Source: Variovorax sp037204085
GTDB lineage: Bacteria > Pseudomonadota > Gammaproteobacteria > Burkholderiales > Burkholderiaceae_C
Assembly: GCF_037204085.1 (NCBI RefSeq)
Contig: NZ_JBBCBW010000006.1
Location: 1 to 64,000 of the forward strand
Length of the DNA: 64,000 bases
Direction of reading: 5' to 3'
The translations under genes were made by a program, and so were the position numbers. Below the pieces are notes generated by a model, which was not told the DNA's origin, searched no databases, and saw only the letters and a list, made by a program, of their open reading frames with translations. Positions 9,000-17,574 of this stretch are shown in pieces (position 1 is the stretch's first letter; every line of letters starts with the position of its first letter).

Positions 9000-9467
9000 A
9001 TGAGCATGGACTTGATCTTCTGGCGCCATGCCGAAGCCGAGGACTGGACCGAGGGCTGCGACGACCTGCAGCGCTCCCTTACCGCACGCGGCGAGAAGCA
9101 GGCCAAGCGCATGGCAAGCTGGCTCGACCGGCAATTGCCCGACGGCACCCGCATCATCTGCAGCCCCGCGCGGCGCTGCGAGCAGACCGCACTCGCGCTT
9201 GGGCGCAAGTACAAGCTGCGTTCCGAACTCGCGCCCGACACCACGGCCGAGGCCATGCTGGGCGCGGCGGGCTGGCCCAACGGAAAGTCGGTGGTGCTGA
9301 TGATCGGGCACCAGCCCTCGGTGGGGCAGGCCATTTCGCTTCTGCTGGGACTCAAGCAGGACAGCTGCCCAGTGCGCAAGGGCGCGCTGTGGTGGATTCG
9401 CACGCGCGAGCGCGATGGCGACGTGCAGACCGTGGTGGTCACCGTTCAGTCGCCTGAGCTTCTCTGA
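9000..9467 (+). CDS. sixA: Phosphohistidine phosphatase SixA
   Basis: 155 aa, a small histidine phosphatase. The catalytic motif appears as FWRHAEAED near the N-terminus, with the second histidine in VLMIGHQPSVG and the conserved SPARRCEQTA. E. coli SixA removes phosphate from histidine of phosphorelay or PTS-Ntr proteins. ATG 9000 (MSMDLIFWRH) fits the family; 9006 is an alternative. The gene sits 13 bases after ppk, an association common in proteobacteria. Confidence 0.9.
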   Translation: MSMDLIFWRHAEAEDWTEGCDDLQRSLTARGEKQAKRMASWLDRQLPDGTRIICSPARRCEQTALALGRKYKLRSELAPDTTAEAMLGAAGWPNGKSVVLMIGHQPSVGQAISLLLGLKQDSCPVRKGALWWIRTRERDGDVQTVVVTVQSPELL

Positions 9468-9695
9468 TGGCGACAAGGGCAGAAAATTTGCCCGAAACTG
9501 TAAACTAATTGGCCAAATCCGGGCCGCGCGGCAGCCATATGTAGGCACAATGGCCGCGCCAGATGCATTTAGTCACAAATTGCATCCATAACTTACAACC
9601 ACAAGGCGATTGCGCAGCAAGTGCCTTGTGTGCCGCGGATTTCCGGGCGACGGGTGTCGGAGGCTGTTGCAGCCGTCTTTCACCGCGGATGCCCC

Positions 9696-10478
9696 ATGAA
9701 AGCACTCGTTTCCCTGCTGGCTGCTGCAGCCCTCCTTGCCGGATGCGCCACGAGCACGCCCGAGCCTGCACCGCAGGTTCGCCACGACGCCGCCCGGTCG
9801 ATCTCGAAGATCGAACTCGTCTACAACGATCAGGACCAGCTCACGGTCATGGACGGTGGCGGCTCCGCCATCATCGGATGGGCTGGGGTTTTCGGGCCAG
9901 TCGGTAGCTTGGTGGCGCTTGGCGTCGAGGTCGGCACCCGGGTGACCAAGGCCAGTCGCATGGAGCGGCGCACCCTCGAGTTCACGGCCGCCGTAAAGAA
10001 CAGCGGGGCGGCGTCGCTCAACCGGCAATTCGCCGAGCAGCTGGCGGCGCGCCTGCGTACCGGAGGCCGCGAAGTCAAGCTGACGCCCGCGCCGCGCGTG
10101 GACGGCGAACTCGCGCAGTTGCACGCAGCCGGCTTCCAGCCCACGCCCGGCTACAGCACGTTGGTGGTTCGGGTCACCACAATCTATTCGGCGCCCGACA
10201 TGACGTCCAGCTTCAAGCCCTTCGTGGCCATCGAGCAGTCGCTCAAGAACGAGCAGCAGGCCGTTCTCTACCAGACGACCCACACTTCCGACTTGGAGGA
10301 GCCGGCCTTCCTGGCCTACGACGGCCTGCTCCAGGACAACGCCAAGGCGCAGGACGGCCTGCGCCAGGGGCTTTCGAAGATCCTCCATCCTGCCTATGCG
10401 GGCATGTTCGGCGAAGACGAGTCGTCCCGCCTGGCCAGTGCGGAAGTTACCCGCACGGCCGGCCTCGAGGCGAAGTGA
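9696..10478 (+). CDS. Predicted lipoprotein of unknown function
   Basis: 260 aa. The N-terminus MKALVSLLAAAALLAGC is a lipoprotein signal with lipobox LAGC, lipidated Cys at position 17. The mature part holds a Gly-rich hydrophobic stretch (GGGSAIIGWAGVFGPVGSLVALG, split here only for description, near residues 48-70) and otherwise mixed alpha/beta-like sequence. I recognise no catalytic motif. It begins 228 bases after sixA, so it probably has its own promoter. It ends 6 bases from the convergent ppx stop. The signal starts at ATG 9696; the longer open frame is not needed. Confidence 0.75.
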   Translation: MKALVSLLAAAALLAGCATSTPEPAPQVRHDAARSISKIELVYNDQDQLTVMDGGGSAIIGWAGVFGPVGSLVALGVEVGTRVTKASRMERRTLEFTAAVKNSGAASLNRQFAEQLAARLRTGGREVKLTPAPRVDGELAQLHAAGFQPTPGYSTLVVRVTTIYSAPDMTSSFKPFVAIEQSLKNEQQAVLYQTTHTSDLEEPAFLAYDGLLQDNAKAQDGLRQGLSKILHPAYAGMFGEDESSRLASAEVTRTAGLEAK

Positions 10479-10484
10479 ACCGGC

Positions 10485-12005
10485 TCAGGCGCCGTTGAGT
10501 TCCACGCGCCAGTTGCTGGTCTTCTGCCAGGCCAGCACTTCTTCGCGCAGCAAGTGCGCGGACTGGGGGTAGGCATCGGCCCAGTCGGGCGCACAGACGA
10601 TCGTGAAAGCCCTGGCGCCCAACGCCGCGAGATGCAGCGCCTGCGGATCGGGATCGCGGCGCGCGTGGCACAGGATCACTGCCAGACGCAGGGACAGCAG
10701 CTGCATCACGAAGGTCTCGTCGTCGAGAGCGGCCTCGAGCTTGCGCAGCTTGCCGCGCTGGCCCAGAACCAGCTGGCCGAGCGCGTGCAGTTCATTCACG
10801 GCAAAGCCGGGCGCGTCGGTGTTGTCCAGAATGTAGGCGCCGTGCTTGTGATAGTCGCTGTGCGACACCAGCGTGCCAATTTCATGCAGCTGCGCCGCCC
10901 AGCCCAGTTTGCGCAATGCCCGCCCGGCGCGGCTGGTGGAGCTGCCGCCGCGTGCCGCCGGCGCCAGTTGCACGAAGAGCGCCGCGGCCGTTTCGCCCAC
11001 ACGCTTGGCCTGGGCCGCATCGACCGAGAAGCGGGTGGCCAGCCGCGCCACGGTGGCGGTGCGCAAATCGGCCACGCCTTCGTCTCGTTCCAGCAACTCG
11101 TAGAGCACGCCGTGGCGCAGCGCGCCCTGGGCTACTTTCATTTCCTCGATGCCGAGCAGGTCGAACACCGCCCGCAGCACGCTCACGCCGCCGCCAATCA
11201 CGGGCTTGCGGTCTTCGCGCATGCCGTCGATGCGCAGCTTGTCGGCGCTGCCGGCCTTGAGCAGGCGGTCGACGAGCCAGTCGAGCCCGTCGCGGGTAAT
11301 CAGCCCGGGCTCGCCGCCGGCTGCGGCCAGCACGTCGCCCACCGCGCCGATGGTGCCGGAGGCACCGTAGGCCACGTCCCACTGGTCGCGGGTGTAGCTT
11401 GAAAGCGCATCGTCCAGCACGGCCTTGGCAGCCACCTCGGCGGCGCGGAATGCGGCGGGGGTGAAGAGGCCTTCGGCAAAGTGCTTCATCGACCACGCGA
11501 CGCTGCCGACGCGGTAAGACTCCATGAGCTTGGCCTCGAGCGCCTGGCCGATGATCATTTCGGTCGAGCGCCCGCCGATGTCCACCACCAGGCGGCGCTC
11601 GCGGTCGGAGGCGTCGGTGTGCGGCAGCATGTGCGCCACGCCCTGGTAAATAAGGCGGGCTTCCTCGCGCCCCGGGATCACGTCGATGCCGAACCCCAGG
11701 ATGGTGCGCGCGCGCAATAGGAATTCTTCGCGGTTGCGGGCCTCGCGCAGCGTTTGCGTGGCCACGGCCCGCACCTGCGAGCGCTTGAAGCCGGCCAGCC
11801 GCTCGCCGAAGCGGGCGAGCGCGTCCCAGCCGCGCTGCATGGCCTCGGGCGTGAGGTTGCGGGCGCTGTCCAGGCCGTTGCCCTGGCGCACCGTCTCCTT
11901 GAGGTATTCGGTGCGGTGAATCTGACCGTGGTCGACCTGTCCGATTTCCAGCCTGAAGCTGTTCGAACCGAGATCGACCGCTGCGAGGCGGGTGCCGTTT
12001 TGCAT
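10485..12005 (-). CDS. ppx: Exopolyphosphatase (Ppx/GppA family)
   Basis: 506 aa. It releases phosphate from polyphosphate chain ends, opposing Ppk. The actin-like ASKHA N-domain has AAVDLGSNSFRLEIG (phosphate 1 loop), ATQTLREARN, VIPGREEARLIYQGV and the second phosphate loop VVDIGGRSTEMIIG. Residues ~320 onward form the helical HD-like C-domain (LHEIGTLVSHSDYHKHGAYI). The family N-terminus matches ATG 12005 (MQNGTRLAAV). An in-frame ATG at 12044 would add 13 residues. A pppGpp phosphohydrolase activity (GppA) cannot be excluded. A near-consensus Pho box lies ~100 bases upstream on the same strand. Confidence 0.92.
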   Translation of the reverse strand: MQNGTRLAAVDLGSNSFRLEIGQVDHGQIHRTEYLKETVRQGNGLDSARNLTPEAMQRGWDALARFGERLAGFKRSQVRAVATQTLREARNREEFLLRARTILGFGIDVIPGREEARLIYQGVAHMLPHTDASDRERRLVVDIGGRSTEMIIGQALEAKLMESYRVGSVAWSMKHFAEGLFTPAAFRAAEVAAKAVLDDALSSYTRDQWDVAYGASGTIGAVGDVLAAAGGEPGLITRDGLDWLVDRLLKAGSADKLRIDGMREDRKPVIGGGVSVLRAVFDLLGIEEMKVAQGALRHGVLYELLERDEGVADLRTATVARLATRFSVDAAQAKRVGETAAALFVQLAPAARGGSSTSRAGRALRKLGWAAQLHEIGTLVSHSDYHKHGAYILDNTDAPGFAVNELHALGQLVLGQRGKLRKLEAALDDETFVMQLLSLRLAVILCHARRDPDPQALHLAALGARAFTIVCAPDWADAYPQSAHLLREEVLAWQKTSNWRVELNGA

Positions 12006-12102
12006 TTTGTAGTGAAGAGGGCGGGGCTGTGATCGTAGCGCCATGGCCTGGCGCGCCGCCCCGGTCGCGTAGCGGCGAGGGTTGGAAGGCTAGAGACCCT
12101 GC

Positions 12103-12120
12103 ATGACGGTTCCATGACAG
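12103..12120 (-). promoter_or_regulatory. Candidate Pho box driving ppx
   Basis: Reading the minus strand, CTGTCAT (12120-12114), spacer GGAA, then CCGTCAT (12109-12103). This matches the PhoB consensus in 7/7 and 6/7 positions at the required 11-bp spacing. It faces ppx. Confidence 0.75.
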
Positions 12121-12168
12121 CGTCACAAAAGCTCTCGCCGCAAAGATGGCTTTTCCCTCTATGGCAGG

Positions 12169-12186
12169 GTGTCACATTGATGTCAC
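12169..12186 (+). promoter_or_regulatory. Candidate Pho box driving pstSCAB-phoU-phoBR
   Basis: GTGTCAC (12169-12175), spacer ATTG, then ATGTCAC (12180-12186), 6/7 matches each at 11-bp spacing. It lies 68 bases upstream of the pstS ATG. A weak -10 candidate (TTCTAG) lies near 12194-12199. With the opposite box at 12103-12120 it makes a divergent Pho promoter region. Confidence 0.75.
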
Positions 12187-12253
12187 ACAAGCTTTCTAGA
12201 GTCCGTCCCAAGCCCGAAAGGGACTACTTCTTACTTCTAAAAAAGGAAGCCTT

Positions 12254-13291
12254 ATGAAAACGACTTTCAAGTTTGCAGCTGCCGGCCTCGTGGCCGCGGC
12301 CTTCGCCCATGTTCCCGCTTTCGCACAAGATGTGACCGGCGCCGGCGCCAGCTTCCCGGCACCGCTGTATGCCAAGTGGGCCTCCGATTTCAACAAGAGC
12401 ACCGGCGTCAAGATCAACTACCAGTCGGTCGGCTCGGGTGCCGGCCTCAAGCAGATCGAAGCCAAGACGGTCGATTTCGGCGCTTCGGACGCCCCCCTGA
12501 AGGACGAAGAACTCCAGGCCAAGGGCCTGATGCAGTTCCCCACCGTCATCGGCGGCGTGATTCCCGTGGTGAACATTCCCGGCATCAAGCCGGGCGAGCT
12601 GAAGCTCAACGGCCAGGTGCTGGGCGACATCTACCTGGGCAAGATCACCAAGTGGAACGACCCGGCCATCAAGGCGCTGAACGGCTCGCTGGCCCTGCCG
12701 GACGCTGCCATTGCACCGGTTCGCCGTGCTGACGGTTCGGGCACCAGCTTCCTGTTCACCAACTACCTGAGCAAGGTCAACGCCGAGTGGAAGAGCAAGG
12801 TCGGCGAAGGCACGGCCGTGAACTGGCCCACCGGCGCGGGTGGCAAGGGCAATGAAGGCGTCGCCGCTTTCGTGAACCGCCTGCCCAACTCGATCGGCTA
12901 TGTCGAATACGCCTACGTGAAGCAGAACAAGATGACGTACGCCCAGCTGCAGAACGCCGCCGGCAACTTCGTCTCGCCGGAAGACACGGCCTTCAAGGCC
13001 GCTGCCGCTGCTGCCGACTGGAGCAAGAGCTTCTACCAGGTGCTGACCAACCAGGCCGACAAGGGCGCATGGCCGATCACCGGCGCGACCTTCATCCTGC
13101 TGCACAAGGCGCAGGACAAGCCCGCCAACGCCACCACCGTGCTGAAGTTCTTCGACTGGGCCTACAAGAACGGCGACAAGACCGCCGACGAGCTCGACTA
13201 CGTGCCGATGCCCGATACGGTGAAGGCCACGATTGCCAAGGCATGGGGCGAGGTGAAGGACGCATCGGGCAAGCCGGTCGCGTTCAAGTAA
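12254..13291 (+). CDS. pstS: Phosphate ABC transporter, periplasmic phosphate-binding protein PstS
   Basis: 345 aa. The signal peptide MKTTFKFAAAGLVAAAFAHV ends at AFAQD. The mature part has the PstS motifs GAGASFPAPLYAKWA, YQSVGSGAG(L)KQI, DFGASDAPL, LGKITKWNDPAI and RADGSGTSF, which bind phosphate by hydrogen bonds in the periplasm. AAGGAAG precedes ATG 12254. It heads the pst-pho gene set, with the Pho box at 12169-12186 upstream. Confidence 0.97.
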   Translation: MKTTFKFAAAGLVAAAFAHVPAFAQDVTGAGASFPAPLYAKWASDFNKSTGVKINYQSVGSGAGLKQIEAKTVDFGASDAPLKDEELQAKGLMQFPTVIGGVIPVVNIPGIKPGELKLNGQVLGDIYLGKITKWNDPAIKALNGSLALPDAAIAPVRRADGSGTSFLFTNYLSKVNAEWKSKVGEGTAVNWPTGAGGKGNEGVAAFVNRLPNSIGYVEYAYVKQNKMTYAQLQNAAGNFVSPEDTAFKAAAAAADWSKSFYQVLTNQADKGAWPITGATFILLHKAQDKPANATTVLKFFDWAYKNGDKTADELDYVPMPDTVKATIAKAWGEVKDASGKPVAFK

Positions 13292-13325
13292 GCAACCCAC
13301 CCACCCAGCCCAGAACGGCGCATCC

Positions 13326-14405
13326 ATGAGCAGCACACCGCTCCAGGATGCGCCGCATTCGTCTTTGCCGGAGCGACCCGTGTCATCCACTTTTCCTGCT
13401 TCCGCATCCGCGCTCGACCTCGCTGCCGAGCGCGGCCGCGCCACTGCTCCACCGCCCGCCAAGGCACCGCGCTCCGGCCCCATGGCCGACCGCCTGTTCG
13501 GCTGGGCCGCCAAGGGCGCCGCGCTGCTCACGCTCGCGATGCTGATCGGCATCCTGCTGTCGCTGATTGCCGGCGCATGGCCCGCCATTTCGAAATACGG
13601 CCTGGGCTTTCTCACCAGCAGCGTGTGGGACCCCGTACAGAACGAGTACGGCGGCCTGGTCATGATCTACGGCACGCTGGCCACCTCGATCATCGCGCTG
13701 GTGATTGCGGTGCCGGTGAGCTTCGGCATTGCACTGTTCCTTACCGAGCTTTCGCCCAGCTGGCTCAAGCGCCCGCTGGGCACGGCCATCGAGCTGCTCG
13801 CCGCCGTGCCGTCCATCGTGTACGGCATGTGGGGCCTGCTCGTGTTCGGCCCGATTCTTTCCACCTGGGTGCAGCAGCCGCTGCAGAAGCTGCTTGCCGG
13901 CGTGCCGTACCTCGGCGCCCTGGTGTCGGGCCCACCGGTGGGCATCGGCATTCTGTCGGCCGGCATCATCCTCGCGATCATGATCATTCCGTTCATTGCC
14001 TCGGTGATGCGCGACGTGTTCGAGGTGACGCCGCCGCTGCTCAAGGAGTCGGCCTACGGCCTCGGCTCCACGACCTGGGAAGTGGTCTCGAAGGTTGTGC
14101 TGCCCTACACCAAGGCCGGCGTCATCGGCGGCATCATGCTCGGCCTTGGCCGGGCCCTGGGTGAGACGATGGCGGTCACCTTCGTGATCGGCAACATGAA
14201 CCAGCTCAATTCGCTGTCGGTGTTCGAGGCTGCCAACAGCATTACCTCGGCGCTTGCCAACGAGTTTGCCGAAGCCGGCGCCGGCCTGCACCAAGCGGCG
14301 CTGATGTACCTGGGCCTGGTGCTGTTCTTCATTACCTTCGTGGTGCTGACGCTCTCCAAGGTGCTGCTGGCCCAGATGAAGAAGAGCGAAGGGACCAAGT
14401 CATGA
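13326..14405 (+). CDS. pstC: Phosphate ABC transporter permease PstC
   Basis: 359 aa inner-membrane protein. A ~50-residue Pro/Ala-rich cytoplasmic N-terminus precedes about six membrane segments. The BPD_transp_1 EAA loop appears as KESAYGLGSTTWEVVSKVVLP, and the PstC signature includes AAVPSIVYGMWGLLVFGP and GLGRALGETMAVTFVIGN. It starts 34 bases after pstS and overlaps pstA by 4 bases (ATGA). Confidence 0.95.
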   Translation: MSSTPLQDAPHSSLPERPVSSTFPASASALDLAAERGRATAPPPAKAPRSGPMADRLFGWAAKGAALLTLAMLIGILLSLIAGAWPAISKYGLGFLTSSVWDPVQNEYGGLVMIYGTLATSIIALVIAVPVSFGIALFLTELSPSWLKRPLGTAIELLAAVPSIVYGMWGLLVFGPILSTWVQQPLQKLLAGVPYLGALVSGPPVGIGILSAGIILAIMIIPFIASVMRDVFEVTPPLLKESAYGLGSTTWEVVSKVVLPYTKAGVIGGIMLGLGRALGETMAVTFVIGNMNQLNSLSVFEAANSITSALANEFAEAGAGLHQAALMYLGLVLFFITFVVLTLSKVLLAQMKKSEGTKS

Positions 14406-15292
14406 ACACGAGCACTGCACAAAACCTGCTGAGCGCCAAGGCACTTGCCGAAACGCGCCAGGCCAAGTTCGCCTCGCGCAAGCGCGTGAATCAGATCGCG
14501 CTCACGCTGTCGCTTGCCGCGATGATGTTCGGCGTGTTCTGGCTCATCTGGATTCTTTGGGAAACGCTGCGCCTGGGCCTTGGCGGCCTGGCGCTTGCCA
14601 CATTCACCGAAATGACCCCGCCGCCGAACGAGGCCGGCGGCATCGCGAATGCGATCTTCGGCTCGTTCGTGATGGTGGCGCTGGCCACCTTCGTGGGCAC
14701 GCCGATCGGCATCATGGCCGGCATCTACCTGGCCGAGTACAACCCCAAGGGCTGGCTCTCGTCGGTCACGCGCTTCGTCAACGACATCCTGCTGTCGGCC
14801 CCGTCGATCGTGATCGGCCTGTTCGTGTATGCCGTGGTGGTGGCGTACTTCAAGACCTTCTCGGGCCTTGCGGGTGCGCTTTCGCTAGCGCTGATCGTGA
14901 TTCCGGTGGTGATTCGCACTACCGAGAACATGCTGCAGCTGGTGCCGCCGGGCCTGCGCGAAGCGGCCTATGCACTTGGCACGCCGAAGTGGAAGGTGAT
15001 CTTGAGCATCACGCTGCGCGCCGCGCGTGCCGGTGTGGTCACGGGTGTGCTGCTGGCCGTGGCGCGCATTGCCGGCGAAACCGCGCCGCTGCTCTTTACC
15101 GCGCTGAACAACCAGTTCTGGACCGCCGACATCAGCCAGCCAATGGCCAGCCTGCCGGTGACGATCTTCAAGTTTGCGATGAGCCCGTACGAAAACTGGC
15201 AACAGCTGGCCTGGGCCGGCGTGTTCCTGATCACCGTGGCCGTGCTTGCCCTCAACATCCTGGCGCGCGTTCTTACGCGCAACAAACTCTGA
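14402..15292 (+). CDS. pstA: Phosphate ABC transporter permease PstA
   Basis: 296 aa inner-membrane partner of PstC. Motifs include GGIANAIFGSFVMV, GTPIGIMAGIYLAEY, LSAPSIVIGLFVY and the EAA loop LREAAYALGTPKWKVILSITLP-like (…TLRAARAG). IAGETAPLLFTAL is typical of PstA. The start codon overlaps the pstC stop. pstB begins 20 bases downstream. Confidence 0.95.
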   Translation: MNTSTAQNLLSAKALAETRQAKFASRKRVNQIALTLSLAAMMFGVFWLIWILWETLRLGLGGLALATFTEMTPPPNEAGGIANAIFGSFVMVALATFVGTPIGIMAGIYLAEYNPKGWLSSVTRFVNDILLSAPSIVIGLFVYAVVVAYFKTFSGLAGALSLALIVIPVVIRTTENMLQLVPPGLREAAYALGTPKWKVILSITLRAARAGVVTGVLLAVARIAGETAPLLFTALNNQFWTADISQPMASLPVTIFKFAMSPYENWQQLAWAGVFLITVAVLALNILARVLTRNKL

Positions 15293-15312
15293 TTCAAGAA
15301 GAAGTAGCAACC

Positions 15313-16092
15313 ATGCCAAACACCGTCGCACAACCGTCGCGCTCGAAGATCTCGGTCAAGGACCTGAACTTCTACTACGGCAAGTTCCACGCGCTCAAGG
15401 GCATCAACCTCGAGATTCCCGAGAACAAGGTCACGGCCTTCATCGGCCCGTCGGGCTGCGGCAAGTCGACCCTGCTGCGCACCTTCAACCGCATGTTCGA
15501 GCTCTATCCGGAGCAGCGCGCCGAAGGCACCATTGCGCTGGACGGCGAGAACCTGCTCACGTCCAAGCAGGACGTGGCGCTGATCCGTGCGAAGGTCGGC
15601 ATGGTGTTCCAGAAGCCCACGCCGTTCCCGATGTCGATCTACGACAACATCGCCTTCGGCGTGAAGCTGTTCGAGAACCTGAGCGCCAGCGAAATGGACG
15701 ACCGCGTGGAGTGGGCGCTCAAGAAGGCCGCCCTCTGGACCGAAGTGCGCGACAAGCTGCAGCAAAGCGGCTCGGGCCTTTCGGGCGGCCAGCAGCAGCG
15801 CCTGTGCATTGCACGCGGCATTGCCATCAAGCCCGAAGTGCTGCTGCTCGACGAACCGTGCTCCGCGCTCGACCCGATTTCGACCGCGAAGATCGAAGAG
15901 TTGATCGCCGAGCTGAAAAACGAGTACACCGTGGTCATCGTGACGCACAACATGCAGCAGGCCGCACGCTGCAGCGACTACACCGCGTACATGTACCTGG
16001 GCGACCTGATCGAGTTCGGCGCGACGGAACAGATGTTCTTCAAGCCGCAGCGCAAGGAGACCGAGGACTACATTACCGGCCGTTTCGGCTGA
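15313..16092 (+). CDS. pstB: Phosphate ABC transporter ATP-binding protein PstB
   Basis: 259 aa ATPase. Walker A is GPSGCGKST, the Q-loop is MVFQKPTPFPMSIYDN (a PstB hallmark), the ABC signature is LSGGQQQRLCIARG, Walker B is VLLLDEPCSALDP and the switch is VTHNM. The C-terminal FFKPQRKETEDYITGRFG is the standard PstB ending. The frame runs open through pstA in another phase, but ATG 15313 gives the family N-terminus. Confidence 0.97.
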   Translation: MPNTVAQPSRSKISVKDLNFYYGKFHALKGINLEIPENKVTAFIGPSGCGKSTLLRTFNRMFELYPEQRAEGTIALDGENLLTSKQDVALIRAKVGMVFQKPTPFPMSIYDNIAFGVKLFENLSASEMDDRVEWALKKAALWTEVRDKLQQSGSGLSGGQQQRLCIARGIAIKPEVLLLDEPCSALDPISTAKIEELIAELKNEYTVVIVTHNMQQAARCSDYTAYMYLGDLIEFGATEQMFFKPQRKETEDYITGRFG

Positions 16093-16108
16093 TGCCAAGG
16101 AGGCACAC

Positions 16109-16810
16109 ATGACTGAAAAACATCTCTCCAGCCAGTTCGACAGCGAACTCAACGGCGTTTCGTCGCGCGTGATGGAGCTCGGCGGCATGGTCGAGGCGCA
16201 AATCCACCAGGCGGTGTATGCGCTGCTGCAGTTCGACCCCGAGGCGGCCGACCGCGTGATGGAAACCGAGCACCGCGTCAACGCGATGGAGATCGAGATC
16301 GACCGCGAGCTGTCGTCGATCATTGCGCGGCGCCAGCCGACCGCGCGCGACCTGCGCCTTCTGATCGCCATCTCCAAGACCACGGCCAACCTGGAGCGCG
16401 TGGGCGACGAGGCCAACAAGATCGCACGCATGGTCAAGTCGATCATCGAGAGCGGTTCGGCCCGCGCGCTGCCTTCGAACGAACTGCGCATTGCCGCCGA
16501 CCTGGCCTCGGGCCTGCTGCGCACCGCGCTTGACGCATTCGCGCGCCTGGACACGGCCGCCGCGCTGTCGATCCTGAAGGACGACGACCTGATCGACAAG
16601 GAGTTCGACGGCTTCGTGCGCAAGCTGGTCACCTACATGATGGAAGACCCGCGCACGATCTCGGCCAGCCTCGACCTGCTGTTCCTGGCCAAGGCCATCG
16701 AACGCATCGGAGACCACGCCAAGAATATCGCCGAGTTCATCATCTACATCGTCAAGGGCGCCGATGTACGGCACACTTCGATGCAGGAAATCGAATCGGC
16801 GCTGCAGTAA
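16109..16810 (+). CDS. phoU: Phosphate signalling complex protein PhoU
   Basis: 233 aa, all-helical with two related three-helix PhoU domains. Motifs include HLSSQFDSELNGV, VNAMEIEIDRE, RQPTARDLRLLIAISKTTANLERVGDEANKIA and the second-repeat RIGDHAKNIAEFIIYIVKG. PhoU relays the transport state of PstSCAB to PhoR and keeps the Pho regulon off when phosphate is plentiful. The preceding AAGGAGG is a strong ribosome binding site. Confidence 0.96.
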   Translation: MTEKHLSSQFDSELNGVSSRVMELGGMVEAQIHQAVYALLQFDPEAADRVMETEHRVNAMEIEIDRELSSIIARRQPTARDLRLLIAISKTTANLERVGDEANKIARMVKSIIESGSARALPSNELRIAADLASGLLRTALDAFARLDTAAALSILKDDDLIDKEFDGFVRKLVTYMMEDPRTISASLDLLFLAKAIERIGDHAKNIAEFIIYIVKGADVRHTSMQEIESALQ

Positions 16811-16837
16811 CAACGAGCGCCAGACTCCCCAGAAAGC

Positions 16838-17530
16838 ATGAAGAAACCCCGAGTCCTGATCGTCGAAGACGAGTCGTCGATCGCCGAGCTGATCGCCGTC
16901 AACCTGCGCCACAACGGCTTCGAGCCGATCTGGTCGGAAGACGGTGCCGCAGCCCAGCGCGAGATCGACGCTTTCCTGCCGGACCTGATCCTGCTCGACT
17001 GGATGCTGCCGGGCCAGAGCGGCCTGCAGCTCGCCCGCCAGTGGCGCAAGGACGCACGCACCAAGGCAATCCCGATCCTGATGCTGACCGCGCGCGGCGA
17101 CGAGCCCGACAAGGTGGCCGGCCTGGACGCGGGTGCCGACGACTACATCACCAAGCCGTTCTCCACCCAGGAAATGCTCGCGCGCATCCGCGCCGTGCTG
17201 CGCCGCCGTGCGCCCGAGGTGGTGACCGAGCGGGTTGAAATCGGCGAGCTCGCGCTCGACACCGCCACGCATCGCGTCACCTGGCAGGGCAATGCGCTCA
17301 AGGTGGGCCCGACCGAGTTCAAGCTGCTGGCGTATTTGATGCAGCATGCCGAGCGCGTGCACAGCCGCGCGCAGTTGCTCGACAAGGTCTGGGGCGACCA
17401 TGTCTACATCGAGGAACGCACGGTCGACGTGCACGTCAAGCGCCTGCGCGAATCGCTGGGCGCCGCGGCACCCATGGTCGAAACCGTGCGCGGTGCCGGC
17501 TATCGCCTGACTGCCCAAGTCACGGTTTGA
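16838..17530 (+). CDS. phoB: Phosphate regulon response regulator PhoB
   Basis: 230 aa OmpR-type regulator. The receiver domain has acidic residues VEDE, the phosphoacceptor Asp in LILLDWMLPG and the conserved Lys in YITKPFS. The C-terminal winged helix (about 130-230) includes VGPTEFKLLAYLMQH, RAQLLDKVWG, ERTVDVHVKRLR and VRGAGYRL. When phosphorylated by PhoR it binds Pho boxes; four candidate arrays lie in this window. Confidence 0.97.
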   Translation: MKKPRVLIVEDESSIAELIAVNLRHNGFEPIWSEDGAAAQREIDAFLPDLILLDWMLPGQSGLQLARQWRKDARTKAIPILMLTARGDEPDKVAGLDAGADDYITKPFSTQEMLARIRAVLRRRAPEVVTERVEIGELALDTATHRVTWQGNALKVGPTEFKLLAYLMQHAERVHSRAQLLDKVWGDHVYIEERTVDVHVKRLRESLGAAAPMVETVRGAGYRLTAQVTV

Positions 17531-17574
17531 AGAGCGCGGTGTTCATCGACCGCGGGCGCGGATAATCGCGCGCC

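Noticed and set aside
14968..16632. Long minus-strand frame over pstA-pstB-phoU
   Set aside because: Antisense shadow; the plus-strand genes have complete catalytic motifs.
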